From assembly GCA_914767715.1 (NCBI GenBank), contig OU612075.1, positions 7,440,001-7,504,000 of the forward strand: a stretch of DNA of 64,000 nucleotides, given 5' to 3'. The stretch comes from Membranipora membranacea (taxonomy: Eukaryota; Bryozoa; Gymnolaemata; Cheilostomatida; Membraniporidae). Below the pieces are notes generated by a model that did not search any database, was not told where the DNA came from, and was given only the letters and a program-made list of their open reading frames with translations. Shown piece after piece: positions 24,337-37,600 of this stretch (within the stretch, counting starts at the first letter, position 1; each line of letters begins with the position of its first letter). The position numbers and the translations under genes were made by a program.

Positions 24337-27300
24337 TTAAGTCTCCAGTGTATCTGTCATAAAGGGTACTCCAAGAGATTTGAAATATTCTTTTTCCCGA
24401 TGATCGTTAACTGTCCAAGTAATAACTCTAATTCCTCTCTGAGCCCAGAACTGTGAAGTGAAACAAAAGTAGAATTAAAATAGCCAGTTTTTACAATGCA
24501 CCCATAACCTCGCTAACAGTGAATGAGCTGAACTTAGTAGGGAGGGGTCACAGTTCTGAAAGAAATTGAGTTGTATCATTGACAAATAGAGTTTTATAAT
24601 AACAGAACACTGAATTTTTTAAACCATATCTATGTCTTACTATTATTATGCATATTATTATTCATATACACACATGTCTCCATTGGGCATTCGAAAATTT
24701 GCCTTGTCGGATACGCTTAAACATGAACTTTTCATTGATTATGATAAATCGAATACCATAGACAAGTGTGACCATAAGCAGTGTGTTTTGTCTATGGGGA
24801 ATACCTTGACAAAGTTGGGCGAGATGTCACTTTTATGTATGATGTAAATCGGGTTTCCGATCAGGTACCACAACCATGCATTCTGACTCCATTCTAGTAA
24901 CAGGTCCTGAAACTGAATCCCAAAAAAATACTTTATTAGTTTGTCTTAACGCACACAGTTCTCAATCCACCACATAGTGATATGGGTTATAAATCGTGAG
25001 AATTGCAAAAACTATAGAATCATATAACAAAATACCTATATAGTATTTCGACTAACTCATCGAAGTGATCCCAAGTTGTGCAGTCGGCAGTACCAATCAT
25101 TAGCATAAAACAGTCATGTTTTTAGGAGCTGCAGCAACTGAAATTGGTGGCTCTGTGGTGTGGTTAGATAAAGAGTTACTCTTTCATATCACATAAGAGC
25201 TAAAATCAAATAATTTTCAGGAAGGAATAATCCTTGCACAACTTATCTTGCTCATCACTCTTGCCACACTCAGTCTTTGGTGCATGAATGCCGGGGATGT
25301 CAAGCCATGCCATGTCATGGTGTTAAAAAATGAGGTAAACAGTGCTTTGTAACATAGTTAATGCAATCAACAAAACATTGTTTGAGCCCTCCGGATGAAG
25401 GCTACTTGGTCACAGTCAGCAGATCAATTAAATATGTTGTACTCACAAAGCCGAGACTATGAGCGAGGAATCCCTCGTTTTTCCTGACACCATCGGCGGT
25501 GTACTGGTAGACCCTGTGCTGATGTGTCAGACCCACAATAGCCTCCGGAATATTCCTCCTCACGCTATATATAACCCAGGGAGAGAACGAGCAGACAATA
25601 GAAATATCTGCTAAATAGTGCATTTCTTTGAACAGTTCTGCTAATTTTATTACCGTCTGTGAAGAACCGGTTGCTGTAAATGGAACAAAAACAAATCAGT
25701 ACTAGATATATTTAATCCTTTTCTGTTTCAGCAACAATTATCAAACAAGAAAAATAAGTGATTGTCGTAAATAGAGTTTGAACATGATGAGTGTTGCCTT
25801 TTGCTAAATAAAAGTGGCCAAGAACTTTTATCAACTCTAAAAAGTGAAAGAAGTGTATATCCGTGAGAAGATCCGACATTTTTGCCATCAAGGGTACCTC
25901 ATAAAAGTGGACCAAATCTTTAAAAAGCCCAATAACTCCTTTATAACATGCAAGGATGATTTTTACGAGAAATGGTTCCTATAACACAATCTCTTTGAAG
26001 CAAACAGTGACGATAGATATGAAAACAGGGTTAGACACTAGACAGAAACACGGGATAAGTAGTCACCCTGGTTTATTCTGGTATTGCATTGACTAACCTT
26101 TTACATCGAGGAATAGTTTTAGTCGATTTTGCCGAGCAAACTGTACAGCTTCTCTGAGAGTTGGTATTTTTTGTGCTCCAAAGTTATCTCTGAGCGGATG
26201 ATATGCCGCTGCATCAAAAACGGTCAATTGACTAAAATGTAAACACAATGCTGAGATATCTAAATGGCATCATTAGAGTTCAAGCATGTTATAAGTTCAT
26301 CTGTTTATATGAGCAGCATTCTGCAAAGCTGGTGTGCAAACCGTATACAAAGATAATGGTATGGTGCCAATATATTTTGGTGGCAAAGAGAGCCGATTCC
26401 TGGTTACTGAAAATACCTATTGAGATATAGTGAAAGTGAAACTAAATTCTTTCCACATACATAATATGTCAAGGTCGATTTATTGAGCAGCACTAATGAG
26501 GGGTTCGATAACACACTGTAACATATGGGGGAAGAGTTAGGAGGTGACTCAGTCGGTCAGAACCCGAGCTTTAATGTGGAAGTGTTGAAGGTCGTTGGTT
26601 CGAATCAAACTGCAATCCACTGATTATTGGGGCTTGTTGGGCCGTTAGATGTGCTGCAGCCCGCCTTCAAAAGGAGAGAAATTTGGTGCAGTGATTTCAA
26701 CCTTTCAATCTTGGCGTCCATTCTTTAGGAAGTGGCATTTGGCATGTGATGGGACCATATGACAAATTAATTTGACTAATTGTATGCCCAATCTGAACAC
26801 TTGACTAGGAAGTATCATACAATGTCTTTGTAGACTTCAAAACACGGCATTTCAGGCTACATATTCCACAAACATTCTAGGCTTCATGATGTTACTCATT
26901 GAATTCCATATCTGGAATAACATCATTAGCTTTCTTTTGCAAAAAAAATTGGCTTGCAAAAAAGCCAGTCCCTAGTAGCATTCTAGGAAAGTCCAAATCA
27001 TCGACATTGAAGATATTTTATTACTGTTTGCAGTTTTGTAACCTAGTCAATTTCCCCAGGCTATACTATTCATGTTAGTAGGGACAGCCAATCAAATTCC
27101 TGTGCAGATGAGTCCATGCGTTGAGTGTTCTAACTGTATAATGTTATGATATTATTTCCATTCCATGAGATTTATTTAATTCAGTAATGTTACCTCATAG
27201 ATATATCGCCAACAAAGCCTTCACCATCAGTAGTGCGATCTATTGTATCATCGTGCATTAGAACCAGTATATCATCCTGTGTAAGACTGACATCAATCTC

Positions 27301-28068
27301 TGCGGCACCCACACCGTTATCCACACAATACTGAAGACCAGCTGAAATTACATCAGAGATACCCTGTTCAAAAGTCAGGTGTTTCTTCAGTTATGTTTTT
27401 GTCCTCATTCCTGATACCTGATAAGGACTAGGAGGCATCTTAATATGAAGATGATAGCTTAATCTTGTAAATGGCATTTGCATTCTTTTTGCACATTTTG
27501 GCGAAATTAATAAAAAAATTCTGTAGCCTGCACTTACTCCACAGTTTGAGATATTGTAACACAATCATTAGGCCTATAGATAATTGAATAGTAGTAACAC
27601 CAATCAATTCCGTTGACATTAGAGCATGACTGGAACATCACAGGGACACGATTAAAGTGGTCTTCTTTATAAAGCCATGACTGGGTTTGATCATCGAATG
27701 CAGAAGAAATCTTGGCGCTTCATAAAAAAACTTCCTGGAACCATGATTCAGCTCAGGACTATGAAATGTGCGGTAGACTGGTCTTACGTACCCATTGTAT
27801 TCTCTGGAGCATCAGATGCAGCTGCTCTGTGGGCGATGTTGGTGAGACCATGTTCATATTCACCAGATAGAGTGGTACGTCTCAGAGGTCTCCCAAACTG
27901 TAGAAATGCTGCTACCCTCTCTTTGCTAGGCTGGGGATATCTTATGCATTCAAGAGCCGTAGCAACAGCTAGGATTATGATGCAAGCAACTATGACATTT
28001 TTACTCAGCCAGAATACCAGTCCACAAAAAAGTAGGACGTATACCCAACTCCACAACTCGGTATCCAT
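24337..28068 (-). CDS. GDE1: Glycerophosphodiester phosphodiesterase, GDE1 (MIR16) type, 6 exons
   Basis: Predicted 335-residue membrane phosphodiesterase (human GDE1 has 331), of a family that hydrolyses glycerophospho-inositol and N-acyl glycerophosphoethanolamine. Exons (minus, 5' to 3'): 27792-28068, 27194-27341, 26098-26231, 25447-25673, 24805-24912, 24337-24450; phase is continuous. The N-terminus has one or two hydrophobic segments (about 7-40). The catalytic region gives AHRAAASDAPENT (79-91), with E107 and D109 as metal ligands and MHDD (121-124) carrying the second catalytic His. Further conserved blocks are KIPTLREAV, LFLDVK, SFSPWVIY and ITWTVND near the end. The usual HRGG/HRGA is HRAA here. 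The start ATG at 28068 is the in-frame Met just before the membrane segment; the frame is open further upstream. The exon 2 acceptor at 27341 was chosen over one at 27363 because only it keeps the frame and family spacing. Confidence 0.93.
26539..26790 (+). mobile_element. tRNA-derived SINE, diverged copy 2
   Basis: In GDE1 intron 2. GGAGGTGACTCAGTCGGTCAG corresponds to the A-box region and GTTGAAGGTCGTTGGTTCGA to the B-box region of the SINE at 12048. The tail (TGCTGCAGCCCGCCTTC) also aligns. It lies antisense to the host gene and is more diverged than the copy at 12048. Confidence 0.65.
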
Positions 28069-31000
28069 ATCTGTTTGTCCGCGTCCTAACAGCCCTTCAC
28101 CTATCGATCGATAAAACAAGATTTTTGAGACTATTAATTCACGCATGATATGGATTATCCCATGCACTGTTGTAATTCTATTGGAATATGGATTCCTCAA
28201 TTGAAGCTTTAGCAAAGCTGTATAGAAAAGATATGAGCTAAATATTTTACAGGCAACTCCCCTCAAGACCCATCGCAACCCTCTCATTCACATTATCTCT
28301 CAGAACACTAAGCCTGCCTGTAATGCGAGGAGGTCCGGATATATATAGTATATATATATAGCTCCAAACCTTTCACTAAAAACAGTTTTTCCAATTAGGC
28401 AGATTCAATCTTCCCCAAACGTTTACGATTTTAGAATGACACTCTCTAACAAATCTCACCATTCTACCTGGTATCACTCATATCAGCTATGGACTGTTCG
28501 AGAAGAATTGTGGCAGCTGAAATTGGTACACCCTCCCCCCTCCTGGTAACTCTGTATATAGTCACATACATACTCAGGGCTTCAGTCAACTCTCTCTGTC
28601 TCATTGTTGGTATGGCAATATATATATATATATATATATTTATACTTTGCCCAAGCCCATATTATTGAGTGTCATATAAATAATAGATTAGGCTTTGGAC
28701 AGATTGCCAGCATGGGCCCCTGGGACTTACATGTCTTTACTTTGCCAATGTCCAGTATCAACCCCCCAAAGAACACATGGGTTTAAGTTTTTTGGGTGGT
28801 TGATACTGATATTGGCAAAAAAATAAAGACATGCAAGTCCCTGGATTGCCTGCCCAGTGCCTGCTATATATATATATATAACATGCTTGTAATAAGGATC
28901 GAGTAAAAGGTTAGGAATATTACACCTTGATTGAGCTGTTGATGATGCCTGTGAAGATGGGTCTTGATTGGTCAGGGCAAGGAGTCTGGAGTAAAACTGG
29001 CCTGGATTTTGGAGTAGACCTGTGGCCTCATCTCACCAAAAAAAGTTTTACACTGCATAGTGAGAAATGTTTAAACTTGTTCTTCACTTTTGTATCCTGT
29101 TCTCTGATTGGAAAACTCTAGATCTTCTCCAATTTGATTGGTCAAACCTTTTGCAGTGACCAACTGCACTTTGGCTATTTTTTGAAGTTGATAAATGCAG
29201 GAAAAGGAATTCTCAACTAAAATCTATTATTTTGCAATGCTAATGCCTAGTGAGTCATAAACCCAGCAATGGTGCTGTCCCATGTAGCCACTTGTGATTA
29301 ATAATTCTGCTCAGACATGTTGTAAATTGTAATTATATAATTGCCATAATTATCTTCAGTTATTTTGCAGTTATTTATGCCTTTATTTATTCAAAACCCA
29401 TGTGATTTATTTCAACATTTTATTTTTAATTTCTATGTATTTTAATTATTTACTTATCTTTTACGTGCGCTAAGAACCCATCCGGACGCCTATTAGGCAA
29501 CCGCCAGATGTCCGCATGGCATTCGGACAACCTCGGATGCCAAATAGGCATCCAGTTGCGTAAACAACATCCATAATACACATGTTTTGTAGAGGTGTCC
29601 GCTAAAACATTATGACTTTATTAACAATATTTAACGCCGGGTTTTTGCTAGCAGAAGGCTTACAAGCCGAGCAGAATCTTAAACTCGCATAGACATTGCG
29701 TAATGGAAACGGCAATCAATAAGTCATTTACCTCAGATCCTAAACGTACATGTGCGAACAGCATCAAAATGTTTGCGGATACACTCTGTGATACGAGTCT
29801 CTCTGCACCATAGCGACAGTGCCCACAAACTGGCCAAATTTACCTTTTTACTTTTGGCATATAAAATCTAACTTTTTCCAAATGCTGAACTGATCGATCG
29901 CACATGCACAAAGTGGAAAGGGTCAAATAATTCACTAATATGTGTTGGCTGCATTTCATCCTATTCGGCTTATTCATTTACAGAGTAGATGAAATTATTA
30001 CCTTTTTTCTACTGCTTGTTTACATAACATTTATTTATTCTGCAAGACAAAAAACTGAAGATGTGCAGGACAGGAGTCGATGAAATGAAAAAAATGATAC
30101 CTCGACCGACGAAATGTCCAAGCTTGCCTCAAGCCGCAAATGTACATAAGTGGTTGTCTTGGTTTGTATAACACTTGAGATCTTAATCTTACCACCATGT
30201 GAGCTATATTTCAGAAAGAAAGATTTGAAATAGATCACTAGGAATGAACTGAAATACACTCAACACAATACCTATCAATTGTTGGATGACTAATTGTTTA
30301 GACTATATTGTTATGCAACGAAATATCAAACGTTGTCTCTTTGGATAAGCAGTTGAAAATACCAACTAATTTTTGGGCGATCATTCGTACTACCCCTCAG
30401 AAGAACTACAGGCTATAGTTTCTACGGAGGTCTGACACCAATTTATTCTCGGTTTGCAGTCTAAAAAGAGCAAACGGGGTGACCTGATGTTATCGTTGAG
30501 CACCGTCTGATGAAGTGCCATTTTGATTGTCTGAATAACTGCAATGATCAAAATTTCATTCTCTCTTTCCAAAGAGATTTAAGGGTTGAGATTGCAGGTT
30601 GTCCTCTCTTATATATCAAGAAACTGAATTTATTGTAAATTAGCTTGACGTCAGATGCAGAGCTGAATGACAATGGATTCCTTGCATTCTTTTGAGATAA
30701 CATGAAGATCAGTGAGTTGAATAATGTAAACATTTTCGTTACGGTAAGTTACAATTATTAGTAGTATTCTGTAACAGCTGACCATGTAACTTATAAGTTT
30801 CGATGTTAACTTTGTTACCAATCATTCTTGATGAAATAATATACAAATTTGGTAACACCTGAACGCAATGCAAAGTTGTGGGGAAATGCTTGGCACTTAG
30901 ATACCACTGGTATTTCCAGTTTTGTCATCATGTGTTCTTTTTTCATTTTTTCATCGGTTGATAGGTCTGCGGTGCTTAGGGTTCCAATCAGCAAAATATA

Positions 31001-31698
31001 GCTGCAGTTCCCCATAAATGAATCTAAAGTAACATGCCCACTTTCAATGCACGGACACCAGTCCAATGCTTCTTCTCATTTGACGCTGATTCAAGCTTAG
31101 TGCAAGGGCTAAAACCAACATTTGTGCTAATCGGTTATCACAGCGGTCCTTTGCGTCTCATATGGAGTGAAGTGGAACACTAGGAGACTCCCAGTCCTTT
31201 CTCCTTTCTGCTCACTCATAACAGTTAAAAACCGCTGTCCTTATTGTGTATATAGTTAATGTGTCACATGTCCCAGTCCCAAGATATCATTCTATGACTA
31301 TCGCTGCCCATTAACTTATTTTGCACATTGTGGCTTTAGTCTATTACATGTTATATTATTGATATGCTGCCATAGACATAATAGTTTTTAATTCTATGTC
31401 AACTGTTGCCAATGTAATGGGTGGTAAAGAGAGCCAATTCTGGTCACTGAAAATGCCTATTGAGATTAAGTGAAACTAAATTCTTTCCACATACATAAAT
31501 TTTGTCAAGGTACTTTCAGGAAAGTACCATCTGCGCTGGCATTGGCTGTTCTGTCACAACCGCCGGCCAATCAGGGTCAGCACATTGGCTATGTCCACTG
31601 CCGGTTTATATTTATTTGAACAGCAGTGTTGTTTTTGGTAATTAAAATTTGTGATTTTCTTCTTTTGATTCAGTTTCGTCAACTGGAATTACATAAGT
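28069..31698. other. Divergent intergenic region, GDE1 to the unknown gene
   Basis: Contains TA microsatellites (about 28340-28362, 28616-28640, 28863-28880), a foldback element (28718-28845) and otherwise unremarkable AT-rich DNA. Open frames here (for example 30035-30259 minus, 30815-31066 minus) have no family signal or splice context and were not accepted. Both promoters presumably lie here; no motif is convincing. Confidence 0.55.
28718..28845. mobile_element. Foldback element family E, copy 1
   Basis: The left arm CCCTGGGACTTACATGTC... and right arm ...GACATGCAAGTCCCTGG are inverted repeats of about 50 bp that also share TTTGCCAA/TTGGCAAA and GTATCAACC/GGTTGATAC. A short relative is at 60624-60696. 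TA microsatellites lie close on both sides. Confidence 0.7.
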
Positions 31699-34600
31699 AT
31701 GGAAGACAAAGTAAGACTGGTATCTGGAAATCCACATAGGGTATGTATCTGTGTTGTTCTTTAATTAATTCCAAAATGGTAATTCTTGGAGACCTCAAGT
31801 CCTCCATTAGTCCAAGCGGCCAATGCAAATACTCATACTCATATTCAGAAAATTAAAATGCAAGCTGAGAACAACTCCTTGCTGAGAAGAAGTGATATTT
31901 TTAGGGATAATTGATAGTTGTTTCCTTTTTGTACAGGAAAAGATAATCCCAATCCTACAAAATAAATATTCTTAGTTGACATTGTGGTGTATTATTATTG
32001 GCTGATCAGTGAAAGCTACCATTTTATTGTCACCATAGTGATTATCCATATCAGTTTGCTAGTTCTAGGTTGAATTTGATCAGATTCTGTATTACATAAA
32101 AAATTTCCTCATGAGTCGGACTAATGGTTGAACGTATGGGCTTGGCTGTTTAAGGTCAAGGTTTGATTTCAACGCTGGCAGTCATTCCTCATTTGGTACT
32201 GGCACACCATTTATTCTAGCCAGTTCCTTGTGGAGCAAGTCTATAAATATTCGATTTCCATTGTGTGTTTGGCACACCCACATGCAGTAAAAGATCCACC
32301 TTAGCCTCTGATATAAAGGGTAGCTGGGTTTTAGACCTGGCATTGGTGTAGAGTGCGTCATGAGTACTATGTGTCCTAGTAGCTGTAATCAGGAGAGGAT
32401 AACTCACTCTCTTCTGTTTATAAACAGTTGTTTTATCTTTGTAGTTCAATAGCGAGCGGGAATCTCGCTCAAAAGCAAAGTCAGGTGGTAATCAGTTTGA
32501 TGAATATGATAATTTGATCCGAGTCTTTGATCCTAAAACAAGAACAATAAGGGAATATTCGCCTGTAGACGATCTGAATGCAACACTTAATAGCAGGAAC
32601 AACTCTCAAGGTAAGGTCAAAGTGAACACTAACTAGTCACCAATCATGTTGTATTATTAGTGTAAGTGATAACTTACCATCTCTTCTAACCTCAATATGA
32701 TGTTCAGGGCTAGCTCTATGTTAGCTCCATGAGAGCCTGACATTGATGACGTGATATACTATTTGTATATCTCTCATCGATAGAGAGTATATTATTTAAA
32801 CTTAGCATGAGTACCATCAGAAGGAATTTGGTGTGGTGACCCTACAGTAATTAGGGGAGGGATCATGTTAAGTACTCATACTAAATTGACTCAAACGATC
32901 AGAGATGATAATAGTGTAGTCTTGATGCCAGTGTGACAATTGATAACTTACCATCTCTTGCAACTTCAGAATGACCTTCAGGTCCAGGAATAGCTCCATG
33001 ATTGCCTAGAAAAGCCATCACAGGTTTGATTTTACCTAGTCTAAATGCTCAGGCCGCTGCGTGGGCGATCTTGTGGCATTACATTATCATTCATTCCATT
33101 TTCAATGTCTGAGCACTCATACTAGATTTTATCAGAATTAGCTGATAGAAACGGAGTAGTAAAGCAAAGTGATACTAACCAACCATCTGCAATGATATAT
33201 GTCTATTTGTCACTGAAGTGACTTCAATCGTGTTAATAATGGTTGTTCTCATTGTCAGATGCACCATATAGTAGATCTCCAGTTCAGCAGCATCAGCAGC
33301 AGCATCAGCAGGCAAGAAGTAGATCCAGGTCAACAAGCCCTATCAATTCCGGGGCGTACATGACCCCCAACCTTCATCAGAAGATCAGGCAATCTCGTGC
33401 TCTCAATCTATGTTCACCTCTCAGAATTAACATCATTGGTCGAGTGAACTTGATTTCTATGAATGTAAGTAGACATGAGAAAATTACCTGTTCACGTATT
33501 ATGCTGTCCTTGGCTCTAATTGTAGCATAAGAGACTGTTTAGTCAAAGCGCTCAGGCAGTTGTGCAAGTGTGAGTTGATGGCATTACATTATCAATCAAT
33601 ACCTAATTTTTTTTTTAAACTTTATTGGCATGAGAATGTTTTTCAAAATAAACCAACAAAGAAAAAGAACAAATATTTCTATCAAGATGAAGAAAAAATA
33701 AGGTAATCAGAAAAGTCAAATTTTTGAATGATTTATAATTGATGATAGAAGGTTAATTAAATGGTATATTGTTAAAACTGGGTAACATCATATGATCAAA
33801 AAAGCTATTTGAAGTTTGATGTTGGTACAAGGTGATTAGTGATGTAATGCCACAAACTTGCCCTTACAACGGTCTTCATATGGGTACTGATTAACACATG
33901 TAGCATAGGGAAACAGTGTCAAAATTTATCGGAAGCCGAATAGCTCTGGGCTTTCCGGTATGATCTGTTGTCTCCATGTCCTGACAGTATACTTGTATGT
34001 TTGATTAGGACCTGACACAGCTGAGTCCTGTGCTTATACACAGACCTAGGATAACGAGGGTACCTGAAGCGTGCCAGGGTAGAGCTGACTGTAACTCTGT
34101 AAGTACTACTCATAGAATTATTATAAAATGATAAAAACATAATTATAGTATAATTAAAATATAATTTTAATATTAGCAAAAAAATTCATATTAAAAACAA
34201 TTAAAATATAATTTTGATATTAAAATATAATTTTTAAATAATTAAGATATAATTTTTATATAATTTTAGTATATTAACTCTACGGTACCAGTACAGAAGC
34301 ATATGTCATATTATTTGAGGCTGCATGCCACACTATTATCACATCCATTTTTATTGGCAGTCTATATCATTTCAATGATGAAATGTTTTCCAAATAGTGC
34401 CAGAATAAATGGAAGTATATACTATTTTTGTATGGTTATACTGAATATGAAGAGTGATTAAATACAGTGGAAATAGGCAAAAATTGAATTAACTTTTTAT
34501 TTTTTTACGCTAGGAATATACTGGTAGACCTTCATGCTCTCAAGATTTTGATATTGTCTGTCTTCTAATCATGATTAAAGCAACACGACACTTTTCGGCT

Positions 34601-37600
34601 GATTATTCAAATTCAATTATGATGGCAAGGTGAAAACAAGCTGAAAGGGCTCCGACTCTAATCAGATGAAATATGTAGCACCATGATGTACATAAGGGAG
34701 GCATTTTTATAACCGAGTACCATTATCTCCACCTGGCTTCAAGTCATAATACTTAAAAAAAAAAATTGGCATCATGTTTGTTTATCTTCAGACCTTAGCT
34801 ACAAAGAGAGCTCCTAAAACTGAGCATGGCTTTCAGCACTCGTATGATTATGTATCCAGGGCTAGGGTTATGAATGAGCCTCCCTCTGATACTTATAAGT
34901 CCGCAGGAATGAAGCCTACTGTTCTGCAAAAAGCGCGTCAAGAACCTAACAAGGTAAATTAACATTGAAATACTGTCACTGAGTAGCCCACAATACGATG
35001 TTCTGGAATTCCCAGTGAGGTCAGGTCAAAGTAATAATAAGAGATTGATTTTATATCAATTTGGATCACAGGATAAAGTTTCTGAGAATGTTGTTAACAT
35101 GCCTTATTGATTTGATATAGGTTGAGAGTATTGCTCTTTGCTGAGTTTAAAACTTAAATCTCATCAACTGTCACAAAATATACACTTTACCATCCATTTT
35201 ATTGAGCTAAAAAACTTTTTACATGAATATTATCACAACAGCCATTTCAACATTTCATTTCACATGCAACATTGTGACAATAAAGGTTCATTCATGTGAT
35301 GTGATGCAATTCGATGCATGTATTGAGATCGGATTTGCTGCAATGAGTTGTAATTATTGATATGAGTTCATGAATCAGTGGTCAAATTTACAGCATGGCT
35401 ATTTGTGGAGAAATTTAAAAAAGTATATTACTTTGTGTCAGTAATTGGATAAAGCTAAAATTCTGGCATTTACCGACGTCCCGGTAACGACCTTCAAAAG
35501 CTCCGGCAAGCTACTTGACAATATTAATATGGATTCGGCTGTAGCATCACTGGCCTTTCGAACCGATCAAAGATGAGAAATTGTTGCCAGCAATCATACA
35601 TTAATTGCCATAAAATGCTTGTTCAGGGTCAGATATATTCCCCTTTTCAATGATTATTATATTATATCAGTTGTTGTAATATGTCAGGTCTCTCTTTGTA
35701 CAGCGCAAGCAGTATACTCCTACAGATGGTATTGGCACAGCATCATACAGCACTATGAATGATAGTCAGTCTCAAAGTCAGCGTCACAGTTCTGCCACCG
35801 GCAGACAGAGCCCTACACAGAGCCCCACTCACAGCTGCTGTTCATCAGGAAGGCAAAGTCCTGTCGAAAGTTTCAGAGAAAGTAGTCCGTCAATGAATAG
35901 AAGTCCTGTTCAAAGTTCCAGGCATCCTGCACAGAGCCCGAGACAAAGTCTGATGCAGACTACTATTGAAGAAGAACAGGGTTCCTCAGGCATCCCCATC
36001 TCTCAGCAGGTGTTTGGGACCACTGGCCCCCCAAGTACAGGGATGCAAACTTCTAGAACTCAGGCTAGAAGGAGTACTAATACTTCTGAGATGTATACAG
36101 ATACACCGTCCCTCCCTCCTTCCAGGAAGGTCTCAGGCTCAATGCAGACTGCCTCTAAGGCTAAAGGTAGGTTTATTCATAATTCAGTCTCAGATACCAT
36201 TATTGTTCTACTCAATTTTTGTAGTTGGGCGATTTTCTAGTAGGCAACCTCAACAATCAGAATGCAAAATCCTTATGTGATTTTGGTTAGAATTTTGGTG
36301 CAATTTAGATGTTCAACGCTGAATTCTGAAGAACATGAACTGCCTCAAATGGAAGTAAGATAAGAACATTCATATCCAAATACCACTTCTCTTTTGGTCA
36401 GTGTTGGTAGTATAAGAGATTCACTGTTGTATATATGTGGTATATATGTCAGTGCTGTCCCCAGCAAGGAGGGTTAGGGTACCGGGTTTCCACTAATACA
36501 AGGAGCCTTTCGAATTTTCTATTGTCAATAATCATTGTCATCAATAAAAATCAATATTCACATTAGGAAATAACAATTCAGGATTTGTCTTTATCTGCCA
36601 TACATGTGTTGCTATGACATCAAGTATTTTTATCCTCCTCACCCAAAGAACAAGAAACTCAAGCTTTTAATCTTAGATGCTTGGGGTATTTCCTGTCATC
36701 CTTAATAAATCAGATTGAGTTTAATCCAGATCTTGGGCAAGAAAGATTCTGAGCTGATTTTTTATTGCATGCCAGTGTGAAAAACATGATAAAAATTCAC
36801 TATTCTTATTCAGGGGAGATTTTGTGCTATCTTGTACACAGATAGCCCAACCATCAAATTATTTGTTGGTGCTTTTGTCCATTCCCACCTTTTCACTGAA
36901 AATCCTGGGGATAGCACTGTATATGTGGTATATATGTGGTATATATGGAATATATCATATTATGATATTTATTCCATATCAGCGAGTGGATAAATTTAGG
37001 ATCTATTTCTTGTTGATCCACTGATAATTTATTACAAAACAGATACTACCAATATGGTGAGCAAACACACTCTGACTTTCATACCTCCTGCAAGAAAGTT
37101 CTCAGGAACAAGTCAGACAGATGCCAGGGGACACAATGCTGATTCTCAGGTGAGAAAACCATAGTAAGAATAAATTTGATTTTTTACTCTTTGTTATAGA
37201 AACAGTACTATGAGTGAGGCTTATTTCCGTCGCTGACAGTGCAAACAGAATAGTGTGAATAAAAGTTTGCTGTGTTCTTCAAAATCTGAACATGTATTCG
37301 ATGTGAGGCCATATGCCTGAAAGATTATCTTTGCTCCCTGATGTTCTGCACCTATTCTTACAATATTCCTCATATATACGCAACAAGGATATAACCATGA
37401 TTTCTTTAATCAATATGGCGGTTGATTCCTTCCGTGTATGATTGATGCTTTGTTTATAACATACTTATATATATGAATCCCCAACAAAAACGCATAATAA
37501 TAACATGATAGATCAAGTAAGTTAATGAGATTTTCTGATTCAAAGACATCACATTAAAGTTTCTTTGGATTTTTTATAGGATTTTCTGTTTCCATATTGG

